From an uncultured Bacilli bacterium (lineage in GTDB: Bacteria; Bacillota_I; Bacilli_A; RF39; UBA660), in contig CALVRF010000025.1 in assembly GCA_944358495.1 (NCBI GenBank), positions 1-15,356 of the forward strand: a stretch of 15,356 bases of DNA, read 5' to 3'. Position 1 is the stretch's first letter; every line of letters begins with the position of its first letter. Below are positions 1 to 9,100 of the stretch, one piece after another. Both the position numbers and the translations under genes were made by a program. The notes under the pieces are model-generated. The model searched no databases and was not told the origin of the DNA. It saw only the letters and a list, made by a program, of their open reading frames with translations.

Positions 1-15
1 ATAATTGATATGGAG

Positions 16-44
16 TTGATTTTTCTTTGAAAATGTGGTAAATT
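16..44 (+). promoter_or_regulatory. Putative sigma-A promoter of secG
   Basis: TTGATT (16-21) lies 17 nt upstream of TAAATT (39-44), which is preceded by TGG as an extended -10. The predicted start near 51 would give a leader of about 16 nt carrying AGGAGG (56-61). The TGTGGTAAA core recurs at 10445 and 12820. Sequence inspection only. Confidence 0.55.
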
Positions 45-66
45 ATATAGAGCTAGGAGGAATACT

Positions 67-285
67 ATGCAAGTATTGTTAATAATCGTATCAATTTTAA
101 TAATTGCCATTGTAATTTTACAAAGCGGAAAATCAGCTACAGCTAGTAGTAGCATAATGGGCGGGAATGACGAGTTATTTGCTAATCGTAAAGAAAGAGG
201 CAGCGAATTATTCATTACAAGACTCACATGGGTTTTGGGAGCAGCTTTCTTTGTGATTTGTATTATAATGGAGTTCACTGCATAA
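67..285 (+). CDS. secG: Preprotein translocase subunit SecG
   Basis: SecG is the small non-essential subunit of the SecYEG channel in the cytoplasmic membrane, and it assists SecA-driven export. The 72-residue protein has the family layout: a first membrane helix (residues about 2-19) ending in the ILQSGK motif, a polar glycine/serine-rich loop with a basic RKERG stretch, and a second helix (about 50-70) entered through the family-typical ITRLTWVLG segment. The length is at the short end of the usual range. AGGAGG at 56-61 sits 5 nt before the ATG. In many Bacillota secG is followed by rnr and smpB; here it is followed by an unrelated gene and a terminator, so it seems to be transcribed alone. 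Confidence 0.93.
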   Translation: MQVLLIIVSILIIAIVILQSGKSATASSSIMGGNDELFANRKERGSELFITRLTWVLGAAFFVICIIMEFTA

Positions 286-307
286 GCCCAAGAGGGCTTT
301 TTATTTT
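284..307 (+). terminator. Intrinsic terminator of secG
   Basis: AAGCCC-AAGA-GGGCTT (284-299) forms a 6-bp stem with a 4-nt loop, followed by a T-rich tail. The stem begins inside the secG stop codon (283-285), so there is no real 3' UTR. The Shine-Dalgarno of the next gene starts at 308, directly after the tail. Confidence 0.75.
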
Positions 308-321
308 GAGGAGATGATATT

Positions 322-756
322 ATGGTAAATGAATTAAATGTAAATATTGACGAGGAATTAACTGAGGAAGAACGTTATGAAAGATTCGTTAAAACGATAG
401 GCCAAACGGTTGATAGTTATAATCGTGAGAAATATGGTACGCAAATTGTTTATGAAGTAGTAAAAGTTGCTTGCAGTAATGTTGAGGACTTGTTTGCGGA
501 TGAAAGCATAGGAATGCATGATTGTGTTAGGACTTCAGCTTATATTCCTTATATTGCTGAAATAGAGCTTCCAGTTATGAGAGATAGTGAAGCTTACGAG
601 GCTTTAGTGCAAAAGGTTCAAAGTAGTTATGAAAAATACCAAGGTAAAGTGATTGGCCAGTCGACACTTTATCATAGTATTAATGGTGCTTGTACTTTAG
701 TTGACCAAATTTTAGAGGCTAATGCCAAAAAGCAAGGTTATAGTTTGAAAAAGTAA
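322..756 (+). CDS. Uncharacterised 144-residue acidic protein
   Basis: I do not recognise this protein. It has no signal peptide or membrane segment and is probably cytosolic. The N-terminus is acidic and probably helical (residues 8-25, with clustered Glu). A central part has alternating hydrophobics (IPYIAEIELPV, about 75-85) that suggest beta structure, then a probable helix (about 89-106). Cysteines are at 51, 68 and 124, without a metal-binding spacing. GAGGAG at 308-313 supports the ATG at 322. It sits between two terminators (after secG and after itself), so it is probably not part of the rlmN operon. Codon use resembles its neighbours and the frame is intact, so it is very likely a real gene; its function is unknown. 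Confidence 0.8.
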   Translation: MVNELNVNIDEELTEEERYERFVKTIGQTVDSYNREKYGTQIVYEVVKVACSNVEDLFADESIGMHDCVRTSAYIPYIAEIELPVMRDSEAYEALVQKVQSSYEKYQGKVIGQSTLYHSINGACTLVDQILEANAKKQGYSLKK

Positions 757-786
757 TAGAACTTCTATTATTTTTTCTTTTTTTTT
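754..786 (+). terminator. Intrinsic terminator after the 144-aa gene
   Basis: TAATAGA-ACT-TCTATTA (754-770) is a perfect 7-bp inverted repeat with a 3-nt loop, followed by a nearly uninterrupted T tract to 786. The first arm starts with the stop codon itself. The stem is AT-rich and weak, but the long T tract compensates. Confidence 0.7.
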
Positions 787-794
787 GATATAAT
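786..794 (+). promoter_or_regulatory. Extended -10 promoter of the rlmN-prpC-prkC-rsgA-rpe operon
   Basis: TGATATAAT (786-794) is an extended -10 element (TG-n-TATAAT) directly behind the T tract of the preceding terminator. No good -35 lies 16-18 nt upstream (only an AT-rich arm of the terminator stem), which the extended -10 would tolerate. A start near 800 puts the Shine-Dalgarno AAGGTGGG almost at the 5' end of the mRNA. Confidence 0.55.
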
Positions 795-810
795 TAAGTA
801 AGGTGGGAAT

Positions 811-1830
811 ATGAACATTTATGGACAAACAGTAGAAGACTTAGAAAAATACTTTGAAAACATGGGTGAAAAGAAATTTAAGGCTATTCAAGTTTATGAT
901 TGGCTTTATAAAAAAAGAGTGATTTCTTTTGATGATATGTCTAATGTTAAGAAAAGTGTTATTGAAAAGTTAAAAGACGATTTTACTTTATCTTTACCGA
1001 AAATTATTAAAAGAGAAGATGGCAAAGATGTTCATAAATATTTATTTAGACTAACCGATGGCAATTTAGTAGAAGCGGTACTGATGGTGCATGATTATGG
1101 AAATAGTTTATGTGTTTCTTCACAAGTTGGTTGTAATATGGGATGCGCCTTTTGTGAAAGTGGCCGTTTAAAGAAAAAAAGAGATTTAGGGACTGATGAA
1201 ATGGTGGGGCAAATTTTAGCAGTTCAAGATGATTTGAATTTAAGAATATCCCATGTAGTTTTAATGGGAATTGGCGAGCCATTTGATAATTATGATAATG
1301 TTATGAAATTTGTTAAGATTATCAACTGCCCCAAAGGTATTGATATTGGTGCTAGGCACATTACTATTTCTACATGCGGAATTGTACCAAAGATTAAAGA
1401 ATTTGCCGATGAAGGTTTACAAGTTAATTTAGCTATTAGTTTGCACGCTCCTAATGATGTATTAAGAACTAGATTAATGAAAATAAATAAAGTATATAAA
1501 CTGCACGAGGTTATTGAAGCCGTAAAATATTATATCAATAAAACTAATAGACGAGTAACTTTTGAATATATTATGTTAAAAGACGTTAATGATAATGAAA
1601 AATGTGCTTTAGAATTGGCTAGTTTAATTAAAGGATTAAATGCTTATGTTAATTTAATACCTTATAATGAAACTAGTCATATAGAGTTTAAGAAAACTAA
1701 TAATGAAAAGGTTATGAAGTTTTATGATATTTTAAAAAGGAATAAAATAAACGTGACTGTAAGGCGTGAGTTCGGTTCAGAAGTTAGTGCGGCTTGTGGT
1801 CAGTTAAGGGCTAATGAGGAGGGACAATAA
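811..1830 (+). CDS. rlmN: 23S rRNA (adenine2503-C2)/tRNA methyltransferase RlmN
   Basis: RlmN is a radical-SAM enzyme that methylates C2 of A2503 in 23S rRNA (and A37 of some tRNAs), tuning translation fidelity. All key residues are visible in the 339-aa protein: the cluster motif CxxxCxxC at C108, C112 and C115, preceded by the LCVSSQVGC signature with C101; the GEP SAM-binding motif after HVVLMG; and the C-terminal cysteine C329 in AACGQL, which carries the transient methyl group. The N-terminal part (FKAIQVYDWLYKK) is the accessory domain that contacts RNA. RlmN rather than Cfr is favoured by the housekeeping context and normal length. The stop codon overlaps the next start by one base (TAATG), so translation is probably coupled to the phosphatase gene. 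Confidence 0.95.
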   Translation: MNIYGQTVEDLEKYFENMGEKKFKAIQVYDWLYKKRVISFDDMSNVKKSVIEKLKDDFTLSLPKIIKREDGKDVHKYLFRLTDGNLVEAVLMVHDYGNSLCVSSQVGCNMGCAFCESGRLKKKRDLGTDEMVGQILAVQDDLNLRISHVVLMGIGEPFDNYDNVMKFVKIINCPKGIDIGARHITISTCGIVPKIKEFADEGLQVNLAISLHAPNDVLRTRLMKINKVYKLHEVIEAVKYYINKTNRRVTFEYIMLKDVNDNEKCALELASLIKGLNAYVNLIPYNETSHIEFKKTNNEKVMKFYDILKRNKINVTVRREFGSEVSAACGQLRANEEGQ

Positions 1831-2564
1831 TGGAGTATTCTTATTTAACAGACCCAGGAAAGATAAGAGATCACAATGAGGATAGTGTAACGATTGTTAA
1901 AAACAAATCAGGAGAAATTTTAATGGCAGTTGCCGATGGTATGGGTGGCCATAAAGGCGGAGAGATTGCTTCTTCGATTGCGATTGGCAGTATTGGTAAG
2001 CGCTTTATGGCGATTAGTAGTGTTGGTAACAAGGAAGATGCCATTAATTTTATTAAAGAAATAGTCAGTGAAGCTAATATTTTCTTGTATAAATATACTA
2101 CCGAAAATCCCGAAAGTATGGGAATGGGGACAACGATTGTCTTGGCTTTACTAACAAAAGATTTCTTACTCTTTGGAAATATTGGTGATTCTTCAGGATT
2201 TGTTTTTAAAGATGGGAAAATGTATAAAATTACTAGCGATCACACATTAGTTAATTTACTTGTAAAATCAGGCGAGTTAACACCAGAGGAGGCTAAGGAC
2301 CATCCACGTAAAAATGTTTTGATGAGAGCCTTAGGCGCTAATATGAATGTCGAAATGGATATTTTTGATGTCGAGACTGATGTTGAAGGTATTTTACTTT
2401 GTAGTGATGGACTTACAAATATGCTGGATACTGAACAAATTGAAAAAGTTATTGATAGTGATTTAAGTATTGATGAAAAATTACAAAAGTTGATAATGAA
2501 ATGTAATAATCGTGGTGGAACTGATAATATATCAGTGGCATATTTGAAGAAGGAGGGTAAGTAA
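1830..2564 (+). CDS. prpC: PP2C-family Ser/Thr phosphatase (PrpC/Stp)
   Basis: A metal-dependent protein phosphatase that removes phosphates placed by the neighbouring PASTA kinase. The 244-aa protein has the PP2C motifs in order: RDHNEDS (E17, D18), ADGMGGHKGG (D36, G37 metal ligands), GNIGDSSG, SDHTLV, the LLCSDGLTN motif with D193, and GGTDNISV with D232. These acidic residues form the binuclear Mn/Mg site in the family. There is no signal or membrane segment, so it is a cytosolic enzyme. It starts one base inside the rlmN stop and ends 1 nt before the kinase ATG, the usual phosphatase-kinase pair of Bacillota, where opposing activities tune cell-wall and growth signalling. Confidence 0.95.
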   Translation: MEYSYLTDPGKIRDHNEDSVTIVKNKSGEILMAVADGMGGHKGGEIASSIAIGSIGKRFMAISSVGNKEDAINFIKEIVSEANIFLYKYTTENPESMGMGTTIVLALLTKDFLLFGNIGDSSGFVFKDGKMYKITSDHTLVNLLVKSGELTPEEAKDHPRKNVLMRALGANMNVEMDIFDVETDVEGILLCSDGLTNMLDTEQIEKVIDSDLSIDEKLQKLIMKCNNRGGTDNISVAYLKKEGK

Positions 2565-2565
2565 T

Positions 2566-4278
2566 ATGATAGCAAAAGGGCAAAAAATAAACGACCGTTA
2601 TGAAATTATTCGTTCAATTGGTGAAGGCGGTATGGCTAACGTTTATTTGGCTTATGATGTTATATTAGATCGAAAGGTAGCTGTCAAAGTACTTAGAGGC
2701 GATTTGGCTGAAGATGAAAAATTTGTTAGGCGTTTTCAAAGAGAAGCGATTGCGGCTAGTTCATTAAATCATCCGAATATTGTCGAAGTTTATGATGTTG
2801 GCGAAGATGATGGAAAGTATTATATCGTGATGGAATATGTCGATGGTAAAACGTTAAAAAGTTTAATTAAAAAAAGAGGAGCTTTAACGTTACCGGAGGT
2901 TGTCGATATTATGCTTCAGCTTACTTCGGCGATTGCTCATGCACATGAAAGTTATATCATTCATAGGGATATTAAACCGCAAAATGTGATTATTTTAGAA
3001 GATGGACGGGTTAAAGTGATGGACTTTGGTATTGCGGCTCAGTTAAATAGTAATGATTTAACGCAAACTAATAGTGTGATGGGAACGGTTTATTATTTAC
3101 CTCCTGAACAAGCTAATGGAAGTGCGGCAACAATAAAAAGTGATATTTATTCATTAGGTATTTTGATGTATGAATTAGTTACTGGTAGAGTTCCATTTAA
3201 AGGTGATAGCCCAGTTGAAGTGGCAATTAAACAAATGAAAGAAAAAATACCAAGCATTGTGGAACAAGATCCTGATATGCCTCAGTCAATTGAAAACATT
3301 ATTTTAAGAGCTTGCGCGAAAAATCCTAAGAATCGTTATGATTCAGTGGTGGAAATGAATGAAGATTTAAAAACTGCACTTGATAAGAGTCGTTTTAATG
3401 AGCCTAAAGTAGTTTATAAATATCCAGAAAGTAACTTTGATGAAGATGATGAAAACATTGTAAAAGAGAAAAGAAGTGATCGTAATAAAGAAAAGGAAAA
3501 TGACAAAAAGGATAAAAAATTAAATAAGTCGGTGAAAATTTTAATTATTATTGCGAGCCTTTTAGTTATCGGTTTAGTTTTTGCGTTTTTTATTTATCCT
3601 AGGTTTATTTCTAAACCATCTGTAGAAGTTCCAGATGTTGAGGGAATGACACAAACTAAAGCGGAAAGTGTGTTAGAAGAAGCCGGCTTTGAAGTGGCGG
3701 CTAAAACTGATAAAGAAACTAGTGATGAAATTGAGGAGGGCCGAGTTATCGAAACGGATCCAGCTGCTGGCAGAACGATAAAAAAAGGAACGACTATTAC
3801 TTTAGTGGTATCTAGCGGTTCGGAAAAGATTACAATTGAGGATTATACTGGTAAAAATTATTATGAAATTAAGGCTAAGTTAGAGGCAGCAGGGGTAGAA
3901 GTACAAACCGAGACTAAAGATGTACCGGAAAGTGATAATGCCGAAGAGAATGTTGTTTTAAGTCAAGATGTTGAACCAGGAGAAAAACTAGGTAAAGGGG
4001 ATACGATTGTGCTTACTATCCCAAATATTTATACGGTTTATCCAGATTTCGCGGCTGAAGGTTATAGTTTAGTAGATTTGAAATCTTTTTGTACTGATAA
4101 CGATTTAACTTTAGAAGTCAATTATCAAGAGGATATTAGCAAAAAAGATGGAACAATTATTTATCAAAATATGGCAGCTGGAACTAAAGTGAGTGCGGGA
4201 GCTACTTTGCGCATAACAATGATTCAAAATTCTAGTGATGCATCTGGTATTGATGGCGGTAGTAATGAAAGTGATTAA
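2566..4278 (+). CDS. prkC: PASTA-domain Ser/Thr protein kinase (PrkC/StkP-like)
   Basis: A membrane receptor kinase that senses muropeptides or lipid II with extracellular PASTA repeats and phosphorylates cytosolic proteins. The kinase domain spans about residues 12-272: glycine loop GEGGMANVY (19-27), catalytic lysine K41 in VAVKV, HRDIKPQN (133-140) with catalytic D135, DFG at D153, and the GTVYYLPPEQ activation segment end (173-182). A charged Lys/Glu-rich juxtamembrane linker (about 298-322) precedes one transmembrane helix (323-345). Three PASTA repeats follow (about 353-416, 420-486, 487-554), the third the most divergent, and then a Ser/Asp/Gly tail. At 570 residues the length is normal for a three-PASTA kinase. 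GGAGG precedes the ATG, and the 3' end overlaps rsgA by 14 nt. Hanks-type motifs are intact, so it is predicted active. Confidence 0.96.
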   Translation: MIAKGQKINDRYEIIRSIGEGGMANVYLAYDVILDRKVAVKVLRGDLAEDEKFVRRFQREAIAASSLNHPNIVEVYDVGEDDGKYYIVMEYVDGKTLKSLIKKRGALTLPEVVDIMLQLTSAIAHAHESYIIHRDIKPQNVIILEDGRVKVMDFGIAAQLNSNDLTQTNSVMGTVYYLPPEQANGSAATIKSDIYSLGILMYELVTGRVPFKGDSPVEVAIKQMKEKIPSIVEQDPDMPQSIENIILRACAKNPKNRYDSVVEMNEDLKTALDKSRFNEPKVVYKYPESNFDEDDENIVKEKRSDRNKEKENDKKDKKLNKSVKILIIIASLLVIGLVFAFFIYPRFISKPSVEVPDVEGMTQTKAESVLEEAGFEVAAKTDKETSDEIEEGRVIETDPAAGRTIKKGTTITLVVSSGSEKITIEDYTGKNYYEIKAKLEAAGVEVQTETKDVPESDNAEENVVLSQDVEPGEKLGKGDTIVLTIPNIYTVYPDFAAEGYSLVDLKSFCTDNDLTLEVNYQEDISKKDGTIIYQNMAAGTKVSAGATLRITMIQNSSDASGIDGGSNESD

Positions 4279-5113
4279 AGGGCGAATTGTTAAACAAATT
4301 AGTAATGATTATACAGTTCAGGCTTTGGAGGATGGACAGGTATATGTTTGTAAAGCTAGAGGAAAATTTCGAAAAATGGAAATTTCTCCTTTAGTTGGTG
4401 ATTTTGTTAATTTTGATGCTGATGAAAAATATATTTTAGATATTTTGTCAAGAAAAAATGAACTTAATCGCCCGCGGATTAGTAATGTCGACCAAGCTAT
4501 GATTATAACTAGTTTAAAAAGTCCGGATTTTGATAGTAATCTACTTGATAAATTAATTACAATTATTGAATTTAATCGGATTACGCCAATTATTATTTTT
4601 ACGAAAGCTGATTTATTATCTGCTTTGGAAAAAGAAAAATTAGATAAATATATTACTTATTATAAAAAAATTGGTTATATGGTGTTGATGAATACTGAAC
4701 TTGATAAGATCAAGAAGCTATTTAAAGGTAAGGTGAGTGTTTTTACTGGTCAAAGTGGAGCGGGGAAAAGTACGTTACTTAATCATTTAGAGCCTTCTTT
4801 AAATATTAAAACAAGCGAGATTTCTTTAGCACTTAATCGCGGGAAACATACAACAAGGTATACATCGTTAATTAGTTTATTTGGGGGATTAGTCGCTGAT
4901 ACTCCTGGGTTTTCGGCTTTAAGTTTTGGAAATATGACTAATAGTGATATTCGTGACAACTTTATTGATTTTGAGAAGTGGCGGTTTGGTTGTAAATATC
5001 GTGATTGCATGCATAATAAAGAGGATGATTGTTTAGTAAAGAAAAAAGTTAAAGATGGTGAAATTTTATTAAGCCGTTATGAAAATTATTTAAATTTTAT
5101 AAATAAGAGGTGA
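4265..5113 (+). CDS. rsgA: Ribosome small-subunit-dependent GTPase RsgA
   Basis: RsgA is a circularly permuted GTPase that checks late 30S subunit maturation. The 282-aa protein has an N-terminal OB-fold (KGRIVKQISNDYTVQ), then the permuted motif order: G4 TKAD (113-116), G1/P-loop GQSGAGKST (162-170), G2 in the RGKHTT loop, and G3 DTPG (212-215). A zinc knuckle C-x4-C-x-H-x5-C uses C243, C248, H250 and C256. I chose the ATG at 4265 because the family normally begins with a short MKxxKGxI segment; an in-frame ATG at 4235 would add ten hydrophobic residues lying deep inside prkC. The 14-nt overlap with prkC and 5-nt gap to rpe match the conserved kinase-rsgA-rpe cluster of Bacillota. Confidence 0.95.
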   Translation: MKVIKGRIVKQISNDYTVQALEDGQVYVCKARGKFRKMEISPLVGDFVNFDADEKYILDILSRKNELNRPRISNVDQAMIITSLKSPDFDSNLLDKLITIIEFNRITPIIIFTKADLLSALEKEKLDKYITYYKKIGYMVLMNTELDKIKKLFKGKVSVFTGQSGAGKSTLLNHLEPSLNIKTSEISLALNRGKHTTRYTSLISLFGGLVADTPGFSALSFGNMTNSDIRDNFIDFEKWRFGCKYRDCMHNKEDDCLVKKKVKDGEILLSRYENYLNFINKR

Positions 5114-5118
5114 AAGAT

Positions 5119-6108
5119 ATGAAGGTATCAGCTTCTTTTTTGAAGATTCAAAATGAAGAAGATAAAATTTTAACTTTGGATAAATATGCGGATTATATGC
5201 ATTACGATGTGATGGACGGAAATTTTACAGAAAGTAAGACTCCGTCTTTAACGCATTTAAAGCTAAATAAACCGAAAGATGTCCATTTGATGGTTACGAA
5301 TTTAAAATATTATATTGATTTATATAGTGCTTTAGAGCCATTATTTATTACATTTCATGTTGAAGCTACCAATGATGTTTTGGAAACAATTAATTATATT
5401 AAAAGTAAAGGGATTAAAGTAGGGCTTGCTTTTAATCCAGCTACACCAGTAGATATTGTTATACCTTACTTAGATGAAGTTGATTTAGTTTTAGTGATGT
5501 CGGTGGTTCCAGGGGAAGGTGGACAACCATTTATCGATGTTACTGATAAAATTGAAGAGTTAATTAGTTATCGTAAAAAAAATAATTTAAACTTTTTAAT
5601 TGAAGTTGATGGTGGCATTAATGACAAAACTGTGGGCAAAGTGAAAAATGTGGATATTGTGGTATCCGGTTCATATATTACTGATAGTGGTGATTACTCA
5701 GGCAAAATTCAAAGTTTAAAAGCTTTATTTCAAAAAGGTTTTACTTTAGCTGAACTTATGGGAGTAATTGTCGTTTTAAGTATTATTGCGATTGTGACGA
5801 CGATTACCGTTGATAGAAGTATTAAAAATAGTCGTTATGAAACTTGTATGACTCAGGAAACTAATTTAATCGAAGGGGCGAAAATGTGGGCGATTGATAA
5901 TGCGAGTTCTTTACCGGGTGCTAATGCGTCTAGAACGTTACCAATTAGTACTTTGCGTAATGGGGGTTATATTGAAAGCGACCTTAAAAGCCCAATGACA
6001 AACGCACTTTATTCTAGCGGGACTAAGGTGACCATTACTTCTAGTAACGGTAGTGATTATACTTATACAGTGACTTATGGAACTAGTAGTGAAAAGTGTC
6101 AAAAATAG
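5119..6108 (+). CDS. rpe: Ribulose-phosphate 3-epimerase fused to a type IV pilin-like domain
   Basis: Residues 1-205 are a complete ribulose-5-phosphate 3-epimerase of the pentose phosphate pathway. The metal and catalytic signatures are present: H28 and D30 in HYDVMDG (with D33), H56 in VHLMV, H80/E82, the FNPATP loop, the MSVVPGEGGQ phosphate loop, and D164 in EVDGG. With no stop codon the frame runs into KG|FTLAEL, a textbook class III prepilin cleavage site (G207|F208, E212 at +5), a hydrophobic helix (about 213-230), and an extracellular-looking domain (about 231-329) with cysteines C243 and C327. I chose the ATG at 5119 because AGAGGTG lies at the right distance; an upstream GTG at 5110 would overlap that site. 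If prepilin peptidase acts, the whole enzyme would be the leader peptide. No start codon at the junction allows a separate pilin. Confidence 0.88.
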   Translation: MKVSASFLKIQNEEDKILTLDKYADYMHYDVMDGNFTESKTPSLTHLKLNKPKDVHLMVTNLKYYIDLYSALEPLFITFHVEATNDVLETINYIKSKGIKVGLAFNPATPVDIVIPYLDEVDLVLVMSVVPGEGGQPFIDVTDKIEELISYRKKNNLNFLIEVDGGINDKTVGKVKNVDIVVSGSYITDSGDYSGKIQSLKALFQKGFTLAELMGVIVVLSIIAIVTTITVDRSIKNSRYETCMTQETNLIEGAKMWAIDNASSLPGANASRTLPISTLRNGGYIESDLKSPMTNALYSSGTKVTITSSNGSDYTYTVTYGTSSEKCQK

Positions 6109-6117
6109 GAGGAAATT

Positions 6118-9100
6118 ATGAAAAAGATTATTGCGGATGGTAATGAGGCTTGTGCTAGAGCTTCTTATATGTTTACTGAGGTGGCTGGTATTTATCCTAT
6201 AACACCATCTAGTCCAATGCCGGAGAAGATTGATGCTTGGAGTTCTAGAGGTAAGAGGAATATTTTTGGTGATACAGTGAAAGTTGTTGAAATGCAAAGT
6301 GAAGCAGGAGCTATTGGAATGGTTCATGGTTCTTTACAAGCGGGGCTGTTAACGAGTACTTATACAGCCAGTCAAGGGTTACTTTTGATGATCCCAAATA
6401 TGTATAAAATAGCGGGAGAAATGCTTCCTGGAGTTATACATGTAGCGGCGCGTTCTTTGGCTAGCCATGCACTAAGTATTTTTGGTGATCATCAGGATAT
6501 TTATGCTACTAGAGCAACTGGATTTTGTATGTTATCTTCTTCTTCGGTGCAAGATGCTTATTATTTAGGGTTAGTTAGCCATTTATCAGCTGTTAAGTCT
6601 TTTTTACCCTTTTTACACTTTTTTGATGGTTTTAGAACTAGCCACGAATATAATAAAATTGAAATTTTTGATGATGAAGAATTAAGCGGTTTATTAGATG
6701 AAAAAGCTTTAGAGATGTTTAGAGATAAGGCTTTAAATCCGTTAAATCCGGTGACTAGAGGAACTAATCAAAATGGCGATATTTATTTTCAACTAATGGA
6801 ATCAAGAAATAAATTTTATGAAAATGTTCCTGATATTGTTAGTGATTATATGGAGATAATTAATAAGAAAGCGGGTACTAGTTATAAACCGTTTAATTAT
6901 TATGGAAGCCTTAAAGCTAAAAAGGTCATTGTGGCAATGGGCTCAGTTTGTGAAACGATTAAAGAAGTTATCAATTATTTAGATGATGAAATTGGTTTAA
7001 TCGAGGTACATTTATATCGTCCATTTAGTAATAAATATTTATTGGATGTTTTACCAGAAACCGTTCAAAAAATAGCTGTTTTAGATCGAACTAAAGAAGC
7101 AGGAAGTAATGGTGAACCACTTTATTTAGATATTGTTAATACTTTAAAAGATAAGGATATTACTGTTGTTGGTGGCAGGTATGGATTGTCTAGCAAGGAT
7201 ACAACACCAGGGATGATTAAGGCTGTGTATGATATGTTAGATAATCCTAAAAATAATTTTACGATTGGTATCGATGATGATGTGACTAATTTAAGCTTAG
7301 ATTATACAGATTTGGAAATTGGTGGCACCGATGAAGCTTTCTTACTATATGGCTATGGTAGTGATGGTACTGTTAGTGCAGCTAAGACGTTATTAGAATT
7401 AGCTGGGAAAAGCATGTATATTCAAGGTTATTTTGAATATGATTCTAAAAAATCTGGAGGCGTAACGGTTAGTCATTTACGTTTTTCTAAAGAAAAGATT
7501 CGGAAAACTTATTTTATTTCACATCCTAAGTTAGTGGTAATTACTAAAGACAGTTATTTAGAAGAATTTGATGCGGTTAGTAATATTAAAGATAATGGTA
7601 TTTTAATCATTAATTCTATTCGCTCTGATGCGGAACTTTTACATTTGCTTAGTCCTTATAAGAGCTTGCTTAATCATAAAAATGTTAAGGTGTATAAAAT
7701 TAATGCTTATGAGTTAGCTCGTAAAAATAATCTAGGCAATAAAATAAGCATGATTATGACTAGTGCTATTTTAAAAGTTACTGGTTTCATGGATTATAAT
7801 ACTGGGCTTAAAGATATAGAAAGAATTATTAATGATAAATTTGGTTTAAAGAGTGATGGCGTGGTTAAAAATAATATTGCCGCTATTTATGAGATTGACA
7901 ATTATTTAAAGGAATTGAAATTAAATGGTGCTGAAAGTTCTTTAGAATTTAAAGCTACTAATATTTATGAGATGATTGAAGAGCGTAGAGGTAATAGTCT
8001 TAAAGTTTCTGCTTTTCAAGGTATGGAAGATGGTACGGTTAAACATACTGTGGCTAAAGGCCGAATACTTAGCGATATTGTGCCAAAGTGGTTTAATGAA
8101 AATTGTATTCAATGTGGAATGTGTTCTTTCGCATGTCCGCATGGAGTAATTAGACCATTTTTGCTTAATGAGGATGAGTATATGAAAGCACCTATTTCAA
8201 TTCAGGAGAAGTGTTTGCCGGCTTTAGGGGCGCCGAATCATTATTATATTATTAGTGCAGCTTTAGATAAGTGTACAGGTTGCGGAGTTTGTCTTAATGT
8301 TTGTCCTGGTAAAAAAGGGAATAAGGCTTTATCTTTTGAAAAGGTAGCTATTAATGAGGAATTTGATTATTTAGTTAGAAATATTAAAGAAAAAGATAAT
8401 TTTAAATTAGAAACGATTAAAGGTTCACAATTTAAAAAACCGAAATTTGCATTTCATGGAGCTTGTGCGGGCTGCGGAGAAACGGCTTATATTAAATTAC
8501 TCACACAATTATTTGGTGATAATTTAATGATTGCTAATGCAACTGGATGTTCATCAATTTATGGAGCTTCGATGCCGGATATCCCTTATGAAGTGCCGTG
8601 GGCTAATAGCTTATTCGAGGATAATGCAGAGTTTGGCTATGGAATGTTGATTGGATATGAGACGGCTCGCAGTCATATTCGGAAATACATGGAAGAAAAC
8701 AATGATGAGTTATTTAGTAAGTGGTTAGAAAATTCTAATGATTATAAGATTACTAAAGAGATTTATGATAAAATAGATTATGACAAACATCCAAAACTTT
8801 TAAAATTAAAAAATTATATTATAAGTCGAAGTATATGGGCTGTTGGTGGCGATGGCTGGGCCTATGATATTGGTTTTGGTGGTATTGATCATGTGCTTTC
8901 TAGCGGGGATAACATCAATATTTTAGTTTTAGATAGTCAGGTCTATTCGAATACGGGTGGTCAGTCATCTAAGGCAACACCGGTTGGGGCAGTAGCAGAG
9001 TTTGCCGCTTTTGGCAAGAAGAATAGTAAAAAGGATTTGGCGAGAATTGCGATGAGTTATCCTAATACTTATGTGGCTCAGGTTAGCTTAGGGGCTAATA

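Noticed and set aside
1046..1282. Minus-strand open frames inside rlmN, prpC, rsgA, nifJ and the coiled-coil gene
   Set aside because: Each is antisense to a clear gene, with no ribosome binding site or recognisable protein.
4235..4264. Upstream in-frame ATG for rsgA adding ten residues
   Set aside because: It lies inside prkC, adds an atypical hydrophobic stretch, and the family start matches the ATG at 4265.
5110..5118. GTG start for rpe
   Set aside because: It would overlap its own Shine-Dalgarno; the ATG at 5119 has correct spacing and the family-typical N-terminus.
5700..5760. Separate pilin gene with its own start at the rpe junction
   Set aside because: No ATG, GTG or TTG lies in frame before the prepilin site with a suitable ribosome binding site; the first ATG (5758) would lose the cleavage motif.
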